A stretch of DNA of 64,000 bases. It comes from Streptomyces glaucescens (lineage in GTDB: Bacteria; Actinomycetota; Actinomycetes; Streptomycetales; Streptomycetaceae). A program made the position numbers and the translations under genes. How positions within the stretch are numbered: the stretch's first letter is position 1; each line of letters starts with the position of its first letter. The DNA lies in NCBI RefSeq assembly GCF_000761215.1, contig NZ_CP009438.1:7389201-7453200 (forward strand). The letters are read 5' to 3'. This document shows, piece after piece, positions 35,278-46,507 of this stretch. A model generated the notes under the pieces. The model saw nothing but the letters and a program-made list of their open reading frames with translations. It did not search any database and had not been told where the DNA came from.

Positions 35278-38200
35278 GTGAAACTGGGGTGGGGTTCCGC
35301 ATCCGAATCTTGGGTGCGAAGAAGACGCGGTGCGCTGCTGGGGGGTCTGGTCGTCTCGCTCGCTGTGGCGGGGCTGCCCGTACTGCCGGCGGCAGCCCAG
35401 GGGCCGTCTGCGACGGCGGCTGACGCCCCGTCCGGTGTGGTGGATGAGGCCACCGCCTTGGCACAGGCGAAGGCCTCGGGGCAGCAGGTGGAGGTGACGG
35501 CGGCCCGCGGTGAGTACACCACCACGCACGCCAATCCCGACGGCACGCTCACGCTGCAGCAGTCGACCACGCCCCAGCGCGTCAAGCAGGGGGACCAAAA
35601 CTGGGGAGCGGTCGACCCCACGCTCGAGCGGCGCTCCGACGGGCGTATCGCCCCCAGGGGGGCCGTGGTCGATCTGTCGTTCTCCGGCGGCGGGCCGGGC
35701 GCGGACATGCTGCGCCTGGGCAAGGACGGCCGGTCCATCACCCTCGGCTGGACCGATTCCCTGCCCGAGCCGCTGCTGGACGGTGCCACAGCCACCTACC
35801 CGAACGTGTTCGACGGTGTGGACCTGCAGCTGACGGCTACGCCCGAGGGCTACCGCGAGATCCTGGTCGTCAAGACACCAGAGGCCGCCCAGAACCCGGC
35901 CCTGGAACACGTCGAACTCACCGCGCACGGCGACGGACTGACGGTGGCCCCCGGCGCCGGCGGCGGCCTGCGCGCCCTGGACGACGACGGCAACGCCATC
36001 TTCCGCGGACCCGCAGGCCAGATGTGGGACTCCGCCGGCGACAGCGAATCCGGTCCCCAGCCGCAGCTGATGACCACCGCCACCAGCGCCGAACCCGCCG
36101 CAGGCGAGCTAGAAGACCCGACCCAGCCCGGCGACGGAGACGCCAGCACGGTACTGCCGGTCACGGTCCAGGACGACTCCATCGCCATCCGGCCCGACCT
36201 GGACCTGCTGCGCGGTGCGAACACGGTCTACCCCGTCTACATCGACCCGCCGATCGGCCTGGGCGTACAGGAACGCACCAAGATCTCCTCCGACGGTGAC
36301 AAGTTCTGGATGTTCGACGGTGACAAGGGCGTCGGCAAATGCGGAACCGCCGACGGCTACTACTGCGGCGGCGGCTACATCGACCGCATGTACTTTGAAT
36401 TCGCCCCCACCGCGCTGTCCGGCAAGCACGTACTGGACGCCACCTTCCGGGCTCGCGAGACCTGGTCGTTCAACTGCGACGCCCACACCATCGACCTCAA
36501 GCGCACCAACAACATCTCCGAAGCCACCAGCTGGCCGGGCCCAACCCAACTGGACCACCTGGGCGACCGGTCGGTGTCCGCCGGCCGCGGCACACTCTGC
36601 TCGCCCGACCAGCCGGACGCCTGGATCGAGTTCAACGACAACCCCAGCGAGGGCGACGAGAACCTCACCAGCAGCGTCCGCTCCTTCGCCAACGGCTCCT
36701 TCAGCCGGCTGACACTGATGCTGCGCGCCCACGACGAGAGCGAGCCGCGCGCCTGGAAGCGGTTCGACGACAGCGCCGAACTGCAGGTCATCTACGCCCA
36801 CAAGCCCGGCGTGCCCACCAACGTCGGGGTGATCGCGAACACCGACAGCTACGCGTCCTGCAAGGCGTCCGCCGATCCGCTCATCGTCACGGTGGACACG
36901 CCAACCGTTCAGGCGCGCGTCCAGACACAGGCCCCCGCGACCTCCAGCGCCCTGCTGCAGGCCGATTTCGCCCTGGAGCGGCGCGGCACGGACAATGTGT
37001 GGCGCCAGATCTGGACGGGCTACGCACCCGACGCCGGCTGGGATCCGGACAACACCCTGGAGCGAATGGCGACCACCAAACTCGCCGACGGCTACACGTA
37101 CCGGGTCAAGGCGCGCACCCAGTCGCACTGGACGCACAACACTGTGCCCGGGGACCTGTGGTCGTCCTACAGCTCCTGGTGTTACTTCAAGGTGGACTCA
37201 ACCGCGCCGAAGCCACCGCGGATCACGCCCGTCTCGCCCTACACTCTGTGCTCGACGATCTGTGAGGGCAAGGGAGGCCCGGGCGTTCCCGGCTCCTTCG
37301 TCTTCGAGCCCAGCACCGCCGACATCAAGGACGGCAAAACCGACGTCACGGCATATCAGTGGCATCTCTTGTACACCAAGCCCAAGACGGTGCTCACCGA
37401 AGGCAGTCTGAAGACGAGCGTGCCCAATGTCGTCCCGCCGCTGGCGGGCACCGAGGTGCTGGCGGTGAGAGCCAAGGACGTCTACAGCCGCTGGGGCGCC
37501 TACCAGTACTTCAAGTTCAAGGTCGCGCCCGCACAGGGCGCCGTCGGCAGATGGCACATGGACGACACTACGACGAACCCCACCGCGAACAGCGCCGCAG
37601 ACACCGCGGAGAACGGCGCATCCCATGCCGCAACCCTGGCTGGCACCAGGACCGGATGGTCGGACCGGGCACGCCGCGGTGAGGGTGACCGGTCCCTACG
37701 CTTGAATGACTTCACGACGGATCCGGCACAGCAGACCGGTTATGCGGCAACTTCCGAAGCCGAGGTCGACACCAAGAACTCGTTCACCGTCTCCGCCTGG
37801 GTCCAGCTGACCGACGCCTCCTCCAACCGGGTGGTCCTCTCTGCTCCCGGAAGCAACGGCAGCTCCTTCTCCCTGTACTACTCGAGTGCTCTGAAGAAGT
37901 GGGTGTTCAACCGGACAGACAAGGATGTGGCCAGCCCCGCCTACATCCGGTCCGTCTCAGACGCTGACAGTGCTCCGCTGAATGTCTGGACGCACCTGGC
38001 AGGCGTGTTCAAGACGGAAGGCAACGACAACCTCCCGGACACGGATCCCAGCGACGACACCATCCAGCTGTTCATCAACGGACGCCCGCAGGGCCAGCCG
38101 GTGATGCTGTCCCAGGCAGCCAGCTCCTACACCCCGTGGACCGCGAACGGCGGACTGCAGCTCGGCCGATTCAAGGCAGCCGGCACCTACAGCTCCTACT

Positions 38201-39019
38201 ACATGGGCCTGCTGGACGAGGTGGCTGTGTGGCAGCGGGCACTGTCCCCAGCGGAGCTCTTGGAGGAGGCCCAGGTGCTGCAGAGCGGAGTGCCGGCCAA
38301 CGAGCTGGTCGCGCACTGGGACGCTGCCTCGGCCAAGGGAAGCCAGGTCGTCGAGCGCTCGCCCTACCCCGTTCGGAGTATGACGGTATTCGGAACGACG
38401 ATCAACGAGGACGACAACGCCCTGTTGCTCGGCGGCACGGCGTACGCCTCCTCCGGCGGCCCGGTGGTGGACGAGACGGGCTCCTTCACGGTCTCCGCGA
38501 ACGTTTCGCTCGACTCGGCGGGTCTTGCGGCCAAGCCGGTCGGGTACCGCGGTCAGGTGGCCGGACAGCGTCTGGGCGGGGAGTCGTCGTGGGCTGTGGG
38601 TGACCAAACCGGTCGAGAACATCTACGTGTGGGAGTTCACCCGGACCTCTTTGGGCTCGGACGGCACCGTCACGCAGCGCGCTGTTGTGCCTTCCGGCGA
38701 GCCGGCAGAAGTCAACACCTGGGTGACGCTCACCGGGGTCTTCGACGCGGCAGCGAGCGCCGACGGTGGCGATGGCAGCGCCGAGGACCGTCACGGCCAG
38801 CTCCAGCTGTATGTCGGAGGGGCCCCGCAGCCGACCGAGGGGGACGCCTCCTTCACCAGCCCCCAGCAGGGCAGCGGTGAGCTGAGCTGGGGCGCCCGAC
38901 CCGCGGTCGGCAGTGCGACCAACCACCTTCTCGGCGGTGTGCAGAGTTTGCGTATCTGGGCTGGCGCTATGACTGCCGACCAGGTCAGCTCACAAGTCTT
39001 GGACCCGGTCAGCGGCTGA
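35278..39019 (+). pseudogene. Large secreted LamG-domain surface protein, frameshifted near the 3' end
   Basis: A GTG at 35278 (or 35269) opens with a signal peptide (LLGGLVVSLAVAGLPVLPA). A region with YTTTHANPDGTLTLQQS leads to a DNRLRE-like beta-sandwich (KFWMFDGDKGVGKC, MYFEFAPTALSGKHVLDATF; ~36300-36800), then a fibronectin-like segment and a LamG/concanavalin-like domain (SFTVSAWVQLTDASSNRVVL, LLDEVAVWQRALSPAE; ~37750-38260). At about 38590 the frame changes by two missing bases in SSW(AL)WVTKP. The second LamG-like domain (WEFTRTSLGSDG, GVQSLRIWAGAMTADQVSS) continues to TGA 39019. It probably accompanies the adjacent RHS protein at the cell surface. The frameshift may be real or a sequencing error. 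Confidence 0.8.
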
Positions 39020-39172
39020 CTCCTTCCCTTTGCTGCACGGGCGGCGGCAGGTACCCATAACCGCCTGCCGCCGCCCACCAGCCTCGTCCGTGCGCTGACC
39101 GCACGGCGCAACCATCCCCTCTTGTCCATGGCCAGGCACACTGCTGCCTGGTCCGAGTCAGGAAGACATCAC

Positions 39173-42100
39173 GTGTATCCCTTCGGCATACCCCGGTCCG
39201 TTCCAGGCCGCGGGCGCGGAAGCAGCAAACTCTGGAGTCAGCGCCTGGCCACCCTCACCGGCCTGATGATGCTCCCGGGCCTGCTCACGCCCGTCGCCTT
39301 CGCCGACGACGCCGACCCGCTGGGCGCTCCCACGCTGGAGCCGCCCCGCTCGACGAAGGTCCAGCCCTTCACGGCGAAGGTGAACAAGAAGACCGCAGCG
39401 ATCGTGAGGAAGGCCGCGGAAGCGGACCGGACGGCGGCCGCACGTGCGCGTCGCGACCAGCAGCACACCACCGCCTGGCCCACAGCCGGCAAGACCACCG
39501 TCAACCTGGCTGCTGGAACCACGGCCAGGGCGGAGGCAGGCTCCCTGCCTGTCACAGCCACCGCTCCCGCCAAGGGCAAGACGGCGAGTTCCCTCACCGT
39601 CGAGGTTCTGGACCGCGAAGACGCGGCCGCGCTGGGTGTCAAGGGTGTGGTGTTCAAGGTCGCCGCCCCCGCCGGCGGCAAGGCACGCCTGGCCGTGGAC
39701 TACTCGGCCTTCGCCTCCGCCTACGGCGGCGACTGGGCCGGACGCCTGCAACTGTTCCGCCTGCCCGACTGCGCCGACGACTACCCGGCCAAGGCAGCGT
39801 GCCGCACCCGTACGGAACTCGATTCCGTCAACGACCGCGCCGAGGGGGCGGTTTCCATCACCCTGAGCCTGCGGGCCGCGAACGAGCCGATGATGCTGGC
39901 GCTCGCCGCAGGAACCCAGTCGGGCGCAGGAGACTACAAGGCCACTCCGCTGGCCTCCTCTTCCAGCTGGGAGGCAGGCGGCGGCTCCGGTACGTTCACC
40001 TGGTCCTACCCTCTGCGCGTTCCGCCCGCCGCGGCAGGCCCGCAGCCGAACCTGACCCTGTCCTACGACTCCGGCAGCGTCGACGGACGCACCGCCAACA
40101 CCAACAACCAGAGCAGCCAGGTCGGTGAAGGCTTCGACCTCACCTCCTCCTACATCGAGCGCAAGTACGGCTCCTGCGACGACGACGACCAGGCCGACAA
40201 GTTCGACCTGTGCTGGAAGTACGACAACGCCTCCCTCGTCCTCAACGGCAAGGCCACCGAACTCGTCAAGGACGACACCGAGGGCATCTGGCGGCTGAAG
40301 GACGACGACGCCTCCACCGTCACCCGCTCAACCGGCGCCGACAACAACGACGACGACGGCGAGTACTGGACCGTCACCACCGGTAACGGCACCAAGTACG
40401 TCTTCGGCCTGAACAAGCTGGAGGGCGCCGGCACGGACGACCGCACCAACTCGGTCTGGACCGTCCCGGTCTTCGGCGACGACGAGGGCGAACCCGGCTA
40501 CGCCGACGGCACCACCTTCTCCGGCCGGGCCCAGACCCAGGCCTGGCGATGGAACCTCGACTACGTCGAGGACACCCACAACAACGCCAGCACCTACTGG
40601 TACGCCGCCGAGACCAACCACTACGACAAGCTCGGCGACGACACCGTCGGCACCCCGTACGTGCGCGGCGGCTACCTGAAGGAGATCCGCTACGGCCAGC
40701 GCGCCGACGCCCTGTTCTCCGCCACCCCGGCCGCATCCAACAAGGTCGTCTTCGGCTACCACGAGCGCTGTGACGCCTCCGGCACGGGCTGCGACTCGCT
40801 CACCGAAGACACCCGCGACAACTGGCCGGACGTCCCCTTCGACGCCGTCTGCAAGGCCGACGTCAAGTGCACCGGCAACAACGGGCCCACCTTCTTGACC
40901 CGCAAGCGCCTGACCACCATCACCACGCACGCCTGGAACGCGGCCGCCGCCACCCCCGCCTACGAGCCCGTGGACGTCTGGACGCTCAAGCAGATGTACC
41001 TCGACCCGGGCGACAACGGTGAGTCCACCGACGGTTCACTGTGGCTGGACGAGATCCGGCACACCGGCAAGCGCGGCACCGACCTCAGCCTCGATCCGGT
41101 GAAGTTCGAGCACCAGATGATGGCCAACCGCGTCGACGGCACCGACAACATCCTGCCGCTGTACAAGCCCCGCCTGAAGGCCGTCACCTCTGAGACCGGC
41201 GCTCAGACGATCGTCACCTACCTGCCCGCCGACTGCACCTACGGGCAGACCATGCCGAAGGTCGACACCAACACCAAGCGCTGCTACCCGGTGTACTGGT
41301 CACCCAACGGTGAGCAGGAACCCATCCTCGACTGGTTCCAGAAGTACCCGGTCAGCGCCGTGTCCACCACGGACCCCGAGGGCGGCGGCCTCGCGGTCCA
41401 GCACACCTACCAGTACGCGGCCAGCGGCGGCGCCTGGCACTACAACGAGGACCCGCTGACCCCCGCCAAGGAACGCACCTGGTCCATCTGGCGCGGCTAC
41501 GAGCGCGTCACCCACCTCACCGGCGTCTCCACCGGCACCCAGAGCAAAACCGTCACCGTCTACCTGCGCGGCATGCACGGCGACCGCGTCCTCGACCCGG
41601 AAGGCAAGGGCCCCGACCCGACCGCCCGCAAGACGGCCACCGTCACCGGCATCAAGGCGCCCGGGATCACCGACTCCGACCAGTACGCCGGCTTCACCCG
41701 CGAAACCGTCACCTACAACGGCACCGCCGAAGTCTCGGCCACCATCTACGACCCCTGGTCCAAGCGCACAGCCACCCAGCACAAGTCCTACGCGGACATC
41801 GAGTCCTACTACGTGCGCACCGCGGCCACCCACTCCCGCACGAACATCACCAGCGGCATCAACCCCCGCGACCGCATCCGCACCGTCAGAACCACCTACG
41901 ACGACTACGGCATGGCCGAAACCGTCGAAGACCAGGGCGACAACGCCGTCACCGGCGACGAAAAGTGCACCCGCACCTGGTACGCCCGCAACGACGACCC
42001 AGACATCACCATCACCGCCCTGGTGTCCCGCACCCGAACCGTCGCAAGAACCTGCGCGACCACCGACGCGGAACTCGATCTACCCGCTGACTCCAGCCGC

Positions 42101-45100
42101 CCCGGCGACGTCATCTCCGACACCGCCACCGTCTACGACAACCCCACCGCCACCACCTGGTCGCCCACACAGACGCCCACCAAGGGCGACGTGACCTGGA
42201 CCGGCCGCGCAAAGGGATACGGCAGCGACGACGCCCCCACGTGGCAGAAGACGTCCACTCTCAGCTACGACGCCCTCGGCCGCCCGACCACGGTCAAGGA
42301 CACCAACGACGGACTGGTCTCCAAGACCACCTACACCCCAGCAGCCGCCGGGCCGCTGACCGCTACAGCCGTCGAGAACAGGAAGCTGCACAAGTCCACC
42401 ACCCTGGTCGACTTCGCCACCGGCGCACCCACCAAGGTCACCGACCCGAACGGCAAGATCACCGAGTCCGAGTACGACAGCCTCGGCCGCCTGACCAACG
42501 TCTGGCTGCCCAACCGCTCAAAGGCTCTGGGCAAGACCCCCAACCACGTCTACGCCTACAACGTCACCAGCACCGACATGTCCTGGGTGTCCACCAGCAC
42601 CCTCAAGGGCGACGCATCCGGCTACAACACCTCATACACCTTCTACGACTCCCAACTGCGCCCCCGCCAGACTCAGTCGCCCACCCCCGTCGGCGGTCGC
42701 CTGATCACGGTGACCCTCTACGACACCCGCGGAATGGCGGTCAGCCAGCACAACGACATCTGGGACAGCACCGGGCCGCCCTCCTCGACCCCCGCCACGA
42801 CGTCCGGCGGACAGGCCCCGATCCAGACGGACACCACCTACGACGGCGCCGGCCGCGCTATCAAGGCCGAGACGAAGATCCACGGCGTCACCCGCTGGAC
42901 GACCACCACCGCCTACACCGGCGACACGGTCACCACCACCGCCCCCACCGGCGGCCAGGCCACCGCCGTGGTCACCAACGCCCTCGGCCAGACCACCGAA
43001 CGGCGCGAGTACGCCGGTCCCCAGCCGACCGGCACCGGCTACACGACCACCCGCTTCACCTACCACCCGGCCGGCCAGCAGGCCACCATCACCGGCCCCG
43101 ACCAGACCACTTGGTCCTACACCTACGACCTGTTCGGCCGCCAGACAGCCACCACCGACCCGGACAAGGGCAAGACCACCACCCACTACAACACCCTCGA
43201 CCAGGTCGAAAGCACCACGCCGAACGGGGACGCCACCAAGAAGCTGCTGTACGAGTACGACGTACTCGGCCGCAGGACAGGCATGTGGCAGAAGGACCAG
43301 ACGGACGCCAACAAGCTCGCCGCCTGGACCTTCGACACCCTCGCCAAGGGACAGCAGGACACAGCCGTCCGATACGACGGCGGCGCCACCCTGAGCGGCA
43401 AGGCCTATACCCAGAAGGTCACCGCCTACGACAGCCTGTACAACGCCACCAGCAGCGAGCTCATCCTCCCCGAGGGCGACGCACTCAAGACCGAACTCGG
43501 CACCACGCAACTCAAGTTCACCGCTGCCTACCGCGTCGACGGCACCGTCGCCCAGACCGGCTCACCTGCTATAGGCGGCCTGCCGTCCGAAATCGTCTCC
43601 TACACCTACAACGCCACCGGACAACAGCTCACCGCCAGGGGCACCACCGGATACCTGCAAGGCGCAGCCTTCTCCCCACAGGGGGACCTGCGCCAGCTCC
43701 GCCTCGGCATGGACGGAACGGCCAGCAAGCAGGCCTACATCACCAACACCTACGAGAACGGAACCCGCCGCCTCACCGGCATCCAGGTTACCGACGACGT
43801 CCACAGCTACCCGCTGCAGGACCTCACCTTCACCCAGGACGACGCCGGCAACGTCACCTCCATCTTCGACACCACCACCCTCGGCGGCACCGCCAAGCCC
43901 GACCACCAGTGCTTCGCCTACGACGGCTACAGCCGCATGACCGAGGCCTGGACCCCCAAAACCGCCGACTGCGCCGCAACCGGCCGCACCACCGCCAATA
44001 TTGACGGTCAAGCCCCCTACTGGACCTCATACACCTACAACGCAGCAGGCCAGCGCGCCACCGAAACACAGCACAGGTCAACAGGCGACGCCGCGACCAC
44101 CTACGTTTACAACGACACCACGAAGGACTCCAAGCCGCACACCCTGGACAAGACCACCGGAGCCCGAACCAGCAGCTACACCTACGACAGCAGCGGAAAC
44201 ACCACCACCCGCCCCGGCGCGACCGCCCAGCAAACCCTCGCCTGGGACGCCGAAGGCAAACTGGCCAAGCTGACGGACAGCACCAAGGAGACCGGCTACC
44301 TCTACGACGCCAACGGCGAACTGCTCATCCGCCGGGCCAAGGGCGATGGCGACACCGTCCTCTACCTGCCGGGTGGCAACGAAATCCGCCTGACCGTCAA
44401 GGGCACGACCACAACCCTGTCCGGCACCCGCTACTACACGGCCAACGGACAGACAGTCGCCGTCCGCACGGCCACCGCGGGCGTCACCGGCACCAAGCTC
44501 AGCTTTCTGGCGGGCGACCACCACGGCACCTCCAACATCGCCGTCGACGCAACCACCTACGCACTTACCAAGCGCTACACCACCCCCTTCGGCGCTCTCC
44601 GCGGCGCCAGGCCCGCTTCATGGCCCGACGACAAAGCCTTCCTCGGCAAGCCAGCCGACGACTCAACCGGGCTCACCCACATCGGGGCACGCGAATACGA
44701 CCCGACTATTGGCCAGTTCATCAGCGTCGACCCGCTGCTCATCCTGGAGCAACATCAGTCACTCAATGGCTACGCCTACGCCAACAACGCGCCGATCACT
44801 AACAGTGATCCTTCAGGTAAGGGGGTGTGCCTGCAGGATGGGGTCTGCGGCGGCATTACTTCGGTACAGGAAGCCGCAGAGCAGCAGGCGGCTAACCCGG
44901 CACCGCAGGGACCACAAGACGATGACTGGTGCACGGGTCTGTGCGCAGAGGCTTTGGACGGATCGGTTTCCGCGCCGGACCCGTTCAACAGCGGTCTCTG
45001 CGGCGTTGACGTGAGCAACGGATGCGATCAGGATTTCAGAGAACGTGTCCAGCACGCATATGCTGAGATGACCGTCCTGGATGATTACTGGAATTGCACC

Positions 45101-45628
45101 ATCCATAACATACAACCGGCATGCGATACGGCCGGTGCGGCGTTCTCATCGGGTGGCGGTACCTATGCAGCGAGTATCTTCTTCGGATTTGCCGGTGTCG
45201 CAAAAAACCGCCTGGCGGGTCCCGCCTCCCGCGCCCCGGTCATCCTGTCTGATGCAGAAGGTTTGGCTGCAGCCAAAGCAGCTAAGGAGGAGTTCGAGTT
45301 TCCTGGTGGTACCAATGGTGCCCTGTACGTCGAAGGCTACGATACTCCGATCGCTGTTTCGTCCGGACGTAACAATCGTCCCGTGAATTACCAAGATCCG
45401 CCAAATGTGCAGAAGGTCAATCGTGACCACGCGGAGACGCATGCGATAGCCTTGATGTGGCAGAACGGTTGGTCACGGGCGCAGCTTTATATCGATAACG
45501 ACTACGTTTGCGCGAGCTGTGGGCGCAGCATAGACAGGATGCTGCCGCCAGAAGCAAGGCTTGAAGTCGTATATCGAGACTCGTCAAAGCAGGTTCAAAG
45601 GCAACCCTTCGGTGCGGCAGACTGGTAA
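39173..45628 (+). CDS. RHS polymorphic toxin with SCP1.201/DddA-like deaminase C-terminus
   Basis: 2151 residues from GTG 39173 (AGGAAG upstream). A signal peptide (LATLTGLMMLPGLLTPVAF) is followed by an SpvB-like segment (NLTLSYDSGSVDGRT, ~300-420), a long region of RHS/YD repeats (YDALGRPTTV, YDLFGRQTAT), and the core GAREYDPTIGQFISVDP near residue 1835. After NSDPSGK a ~270-residue C-terminus includes a small Cys-containing linker and a deaminase-like domain. The latter has HAE at 2086-2088 (H zinc ligand, E proton shuttle), CASC at 2113-2116 (zinc ligands), and the family-like context ALMWQNGW and MLPPEARLEVVY. These align by eye with the HVEG / CGFC / LLPENAKMTVV blocks of DddA. The predicted role is nucleic-acid base deamination in rival cells. 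Composition drops in GC after ~44,800. Confidence 0.85.
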   Translation: MYPFGIPRSVPGRGRGSSKLWSQRLATLTGLMMLPGLLTPVAFADDADPLGAPTLEPPRSTKVQPFTAKVNKKTAAIVRKAAEADRTAAARARRDQQHTTAWPTAGKTTVNLAAGTTARAEAGSLPVTATAPAKGKTASSLTVEVLDREDAAALGVKGVVFKVAAPAGGKARLAVDYSAFASAYGGDWAGRLQLFRLPDCADDYPAKAACRTRTELDSVNDRAEGAVSITLSLRAANEPMMLALAAGTQSGAGDYKATPLASSSSWEAGGGSGTFTWSYPLRVPPAAAGPQPNLTLSYDSGSVDGRTANTNNQSSQVGEGFDLTSSYIERKYGSCDDDDQADKFDLCWKYDNASLVLNGKATELVKDDTEGIWRLKDDDASTVTRSTGADNNDDDGEYWTVTTGNGTKYVFGLNKLEGAGTDDRTNSVWTVPVFGDDEGEPGYADGTTFSGRAQTQAWRWNLDYVEDTHNNASTYWYAAETNHYDKLGDDTVGTPYVRGGYLKEIRYGQRADALFSATPAASNKVVFGYHERCDASGTGCDSLTEDTRDNWPDVPFDAVCKADVKCTGNNGPTFLTRKRLTTITTHAWNAAAATPAYEPVDVWTLKQMYLDPGDNGESTDGSLWLDEIRHTGKRGTDLSLDPVKFEHQMMANRVDGTDNILPLYKPRLKAVTSETGAQTIVTYLPADCTYGQTMPKVDTNTKRCYPVYWSPNGEQEPILDWFQKYPVSAVSTTDPEGGGLAVQHTYQYAASGGAWHYNEDPLTPAKERTWSIWRGYERVTHLTGVSTGTQSKTVTVYLRGMHGDRVLDPEGKGPDPTARKTATVTGIKAPGITDSDQYAGFTRETVTYNGTAEVSATIYDPWSKRTATQHKSYADIESYYVRTAATHSRTNITSGINPRDRIRTVRTTYDDYGMAETVEDQGDNAVTGDEKCTRTWYARNDDPDITITALVSRTRTVARTCATTDAELDLPADSSRPGDVISDTATVYDNPTATTWSPTQTPTKGDVTWTGRAKGYGSDDAPTWQKTSTLSYDALGRPTTVKDTNDGLVSKTTYTPAAAGPLTATAVENRKLHKSTTLVDFATGAPTKVTDPNGKITESEYDSLGRLTNVWLPNRSKALGKTPNHVYAYNVTSTDMSWVSTSTLKGDASGYNTSYTFYDSQLRPRQTQSPTPVGGRLITVTLYDTRGMAVSQHNDIWDSTGPPSSTPATTSGGQAPIQTDTTYDGAGRAIKAETKIHGVTRWTTTTAYTGDTVTTTAPTGGQATAVVTNALGQTTERREYAGPQPTGTGYTTTRFTYHPAGQQATITGPDQTTWSYTYDLFGRQTATTDPDKGKTTTHYNTLDQVESTTPNGDATKKLLYEYDVLGRRTGMWQKDQTDANKLAAWTFDTLAKGQQDTAVRYDGGATLSGKAYTQKVTAYDSLYNATSSELILPEGDALKTELGTTQLKFTAAYRVDGTVAQTGSPAIGGLPSEIVSYTYNATGQQLTARGTTGYLQGAAFSPQGDLRQLRLGMDGTASKQAYITNTYENGTRRLTGIQVTDDVHSYPLQDLTFTQDDAGNVTSIFDTTTLGGTAKPDHQCFAYDGYSRMTEAWTPKTADCAATGRTTANIDGQAPYWTSYTYNAAGQRATETQHRSTGDAATTYVYNDTTKDSKPHTLDKTTGARTSSYTYDSSGNTTTRPGATAQQTLAWDAEGKLAKLTDSTKETGYLYDANGELLIRRAKGDGDTVLYLPGGNEIRLTVKGTTTTLSGTRYYTANGQTVAVRTATAGVTGTKLSFLAGDHHGTSNIAVDATTYALTKRYTTPFGALRGARPASWPDDKAFLGKPADDSTGLTHIGAREYDPTIGQFISVDPLLILEQHQSLNGYAYANNAPITNSDPSGKGVCLQDGVCGGITSVQEAAEQQAANPAPQGPQDDDWCTGLCAEALDGSVSAPDPFNSGLCGVDVSNGCDQDFRERVQHAYAEMTVLDDYWNCTIHNIQPACDTAGAAFSSGGGTYAASIFFGFAGVAKNRLAGPASRAPVILSDAEGLAAAKAAKEEFEFPGGTNGALYVEGYDTPIAVSSGRNNRPVNYQDPPNVQKVNRDHAETHAIALMWQNGWSRAQLYIDNDYVCASCGRSIDRMLPPEARLEVVYRDSSKQVQRQPFGAADW

Positions 45629-45638
45629 ACGCGCAGAT

Positions 45639-45665
45639 TCCCCCGCCTCAAGCGTAGGCGGGGGA
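45639..45665. terminator. Bidirectional hairpin between RHS toxin and convergent gene
   Basis: TCCCCCGCCT (45639-45648) pairs perfectly with 45656-45665 around CAAGCGT, centrally in the 61-bp gap between convergent stops. Confidence 0.8.
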
Positions 45666-45689
45666 TCGGCAGGTCATCTGCAAATGTAC

Positions 45690-46328
45690 TTAGAGCCAGT
45701 CGATTCCCGAGATTGCGTTCAAGAAGCTGAGCGCCGCAGGAGTGGTGGCTCCTACCTGGACCTCGCTGTATCCAGATTGGTCGTCCATGGGGGCGCCACC
45801 GTCTATTGCAGGTCCTACTTCGGCAACGATCCCCTGGCCCATGAAAAGGCGATGGTCGGAGTCGGGCCAATTCCAAGCGCCGGTAGCTACTTCCGTCATG
45901 GGTGCTAGGACGTCATTCATTCTTGCGTTAGCTACAGTGCCGCAGTACTTGGTGAACGGGGCATTGTATGCCGCCTCACCCAAGGCGTTGTGAACAAGGA
46001 ATTCCGGTAGTGGCTCTGAAAGTTTCTCCCAGTCGCCGTACAAGCGCCCCTCGTAGACACTCATCGGATCGGCAGGGTCAAAACCCCAGATGGCATCGCT
46101 TGGGTCAAAAAGGAAAACCATCTTGCCGTTGCGTATGTCGATGTTTATGGGATCCGCGAACCTTTTGATTCCCAGCAGCGGAATCGAATAGGTCGCAGCC
46201 AGGTCGTACCATGCACGCAACGGTTCAGGGAGATGGTCGCATTCCAGCGCACGTTCCGTCGGTCGATCGGGTGGCCCATACCAGTCAGCAATGAACTCTG
46301 CAATATTTATCCTAGACAGGTCGATCAC
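45690..46328 (-). CDS. Candidate immunity protein for the RHS deaminase (SUKH-like)
   Basis: 212 residues, acidic, soluble, AT-richer than the surroundings like the toxin end. It begins MIDLSRINIAEFIADWYGPP with LPEPLRAWYDLAATY, KMVFLFDPSDAIWGFDP and LPEFLVHNALGEAAYNA. The LPxxLRxWYxLA block followed by a hydrophobic strand resembles SUKH/SMI1-KNR4 immunity proteins, which are known partners of deaminase and nuclease toxins. It lies 61 bases past the toxin gene but convergent to it, so it must use its own promoter. Family assignment is tentative; the immunity role is inferred from position and shared composition. Confidence 0.65.
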   Translation of the reverse strand: MIDLSRINIAEFIADWYGPPDRPTERALECDHLPEPLRAWYDLAATYSIPLLGIKRFADPINIDIRNGKMVFLFDPSDAIWGFDPADPMSVYEGRLYGDWEKLSEPLPEFLVHNALGEAAYNAPFTKYCGTVANARMNDVLAPMTEVATGAWNWPDSDHRLFMGQGIVAEVGPAIDGGAPMDDQSGYSEVQVGATTPAALSFLNAISGIDWL

Positions 46329-46507
46329 ATGGTCATTATGGCATGAGATGCTGGTGAGGGGGAGGGGCGGGTGAGTAGATCAGTGCTCCTAGTGCTCCAG
46401 TCAGAAGTCGTTGCCTAGCTGGTTGTTCTTCGGTAGTGGCAGCGGCGGGCGATCGCTTGGTGTTGCCTGCGCCATAGGGGCCAGTCCAGGAGATGGATGA
46501 CTGCTCC

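Noticed and set aside
42241..44004. A 587-codon plus-strand ORF inside RHS gene 2
   Set aside because: It is an out-of-frame His/Arg/Pro-rich shadow of the YD-repeat region.
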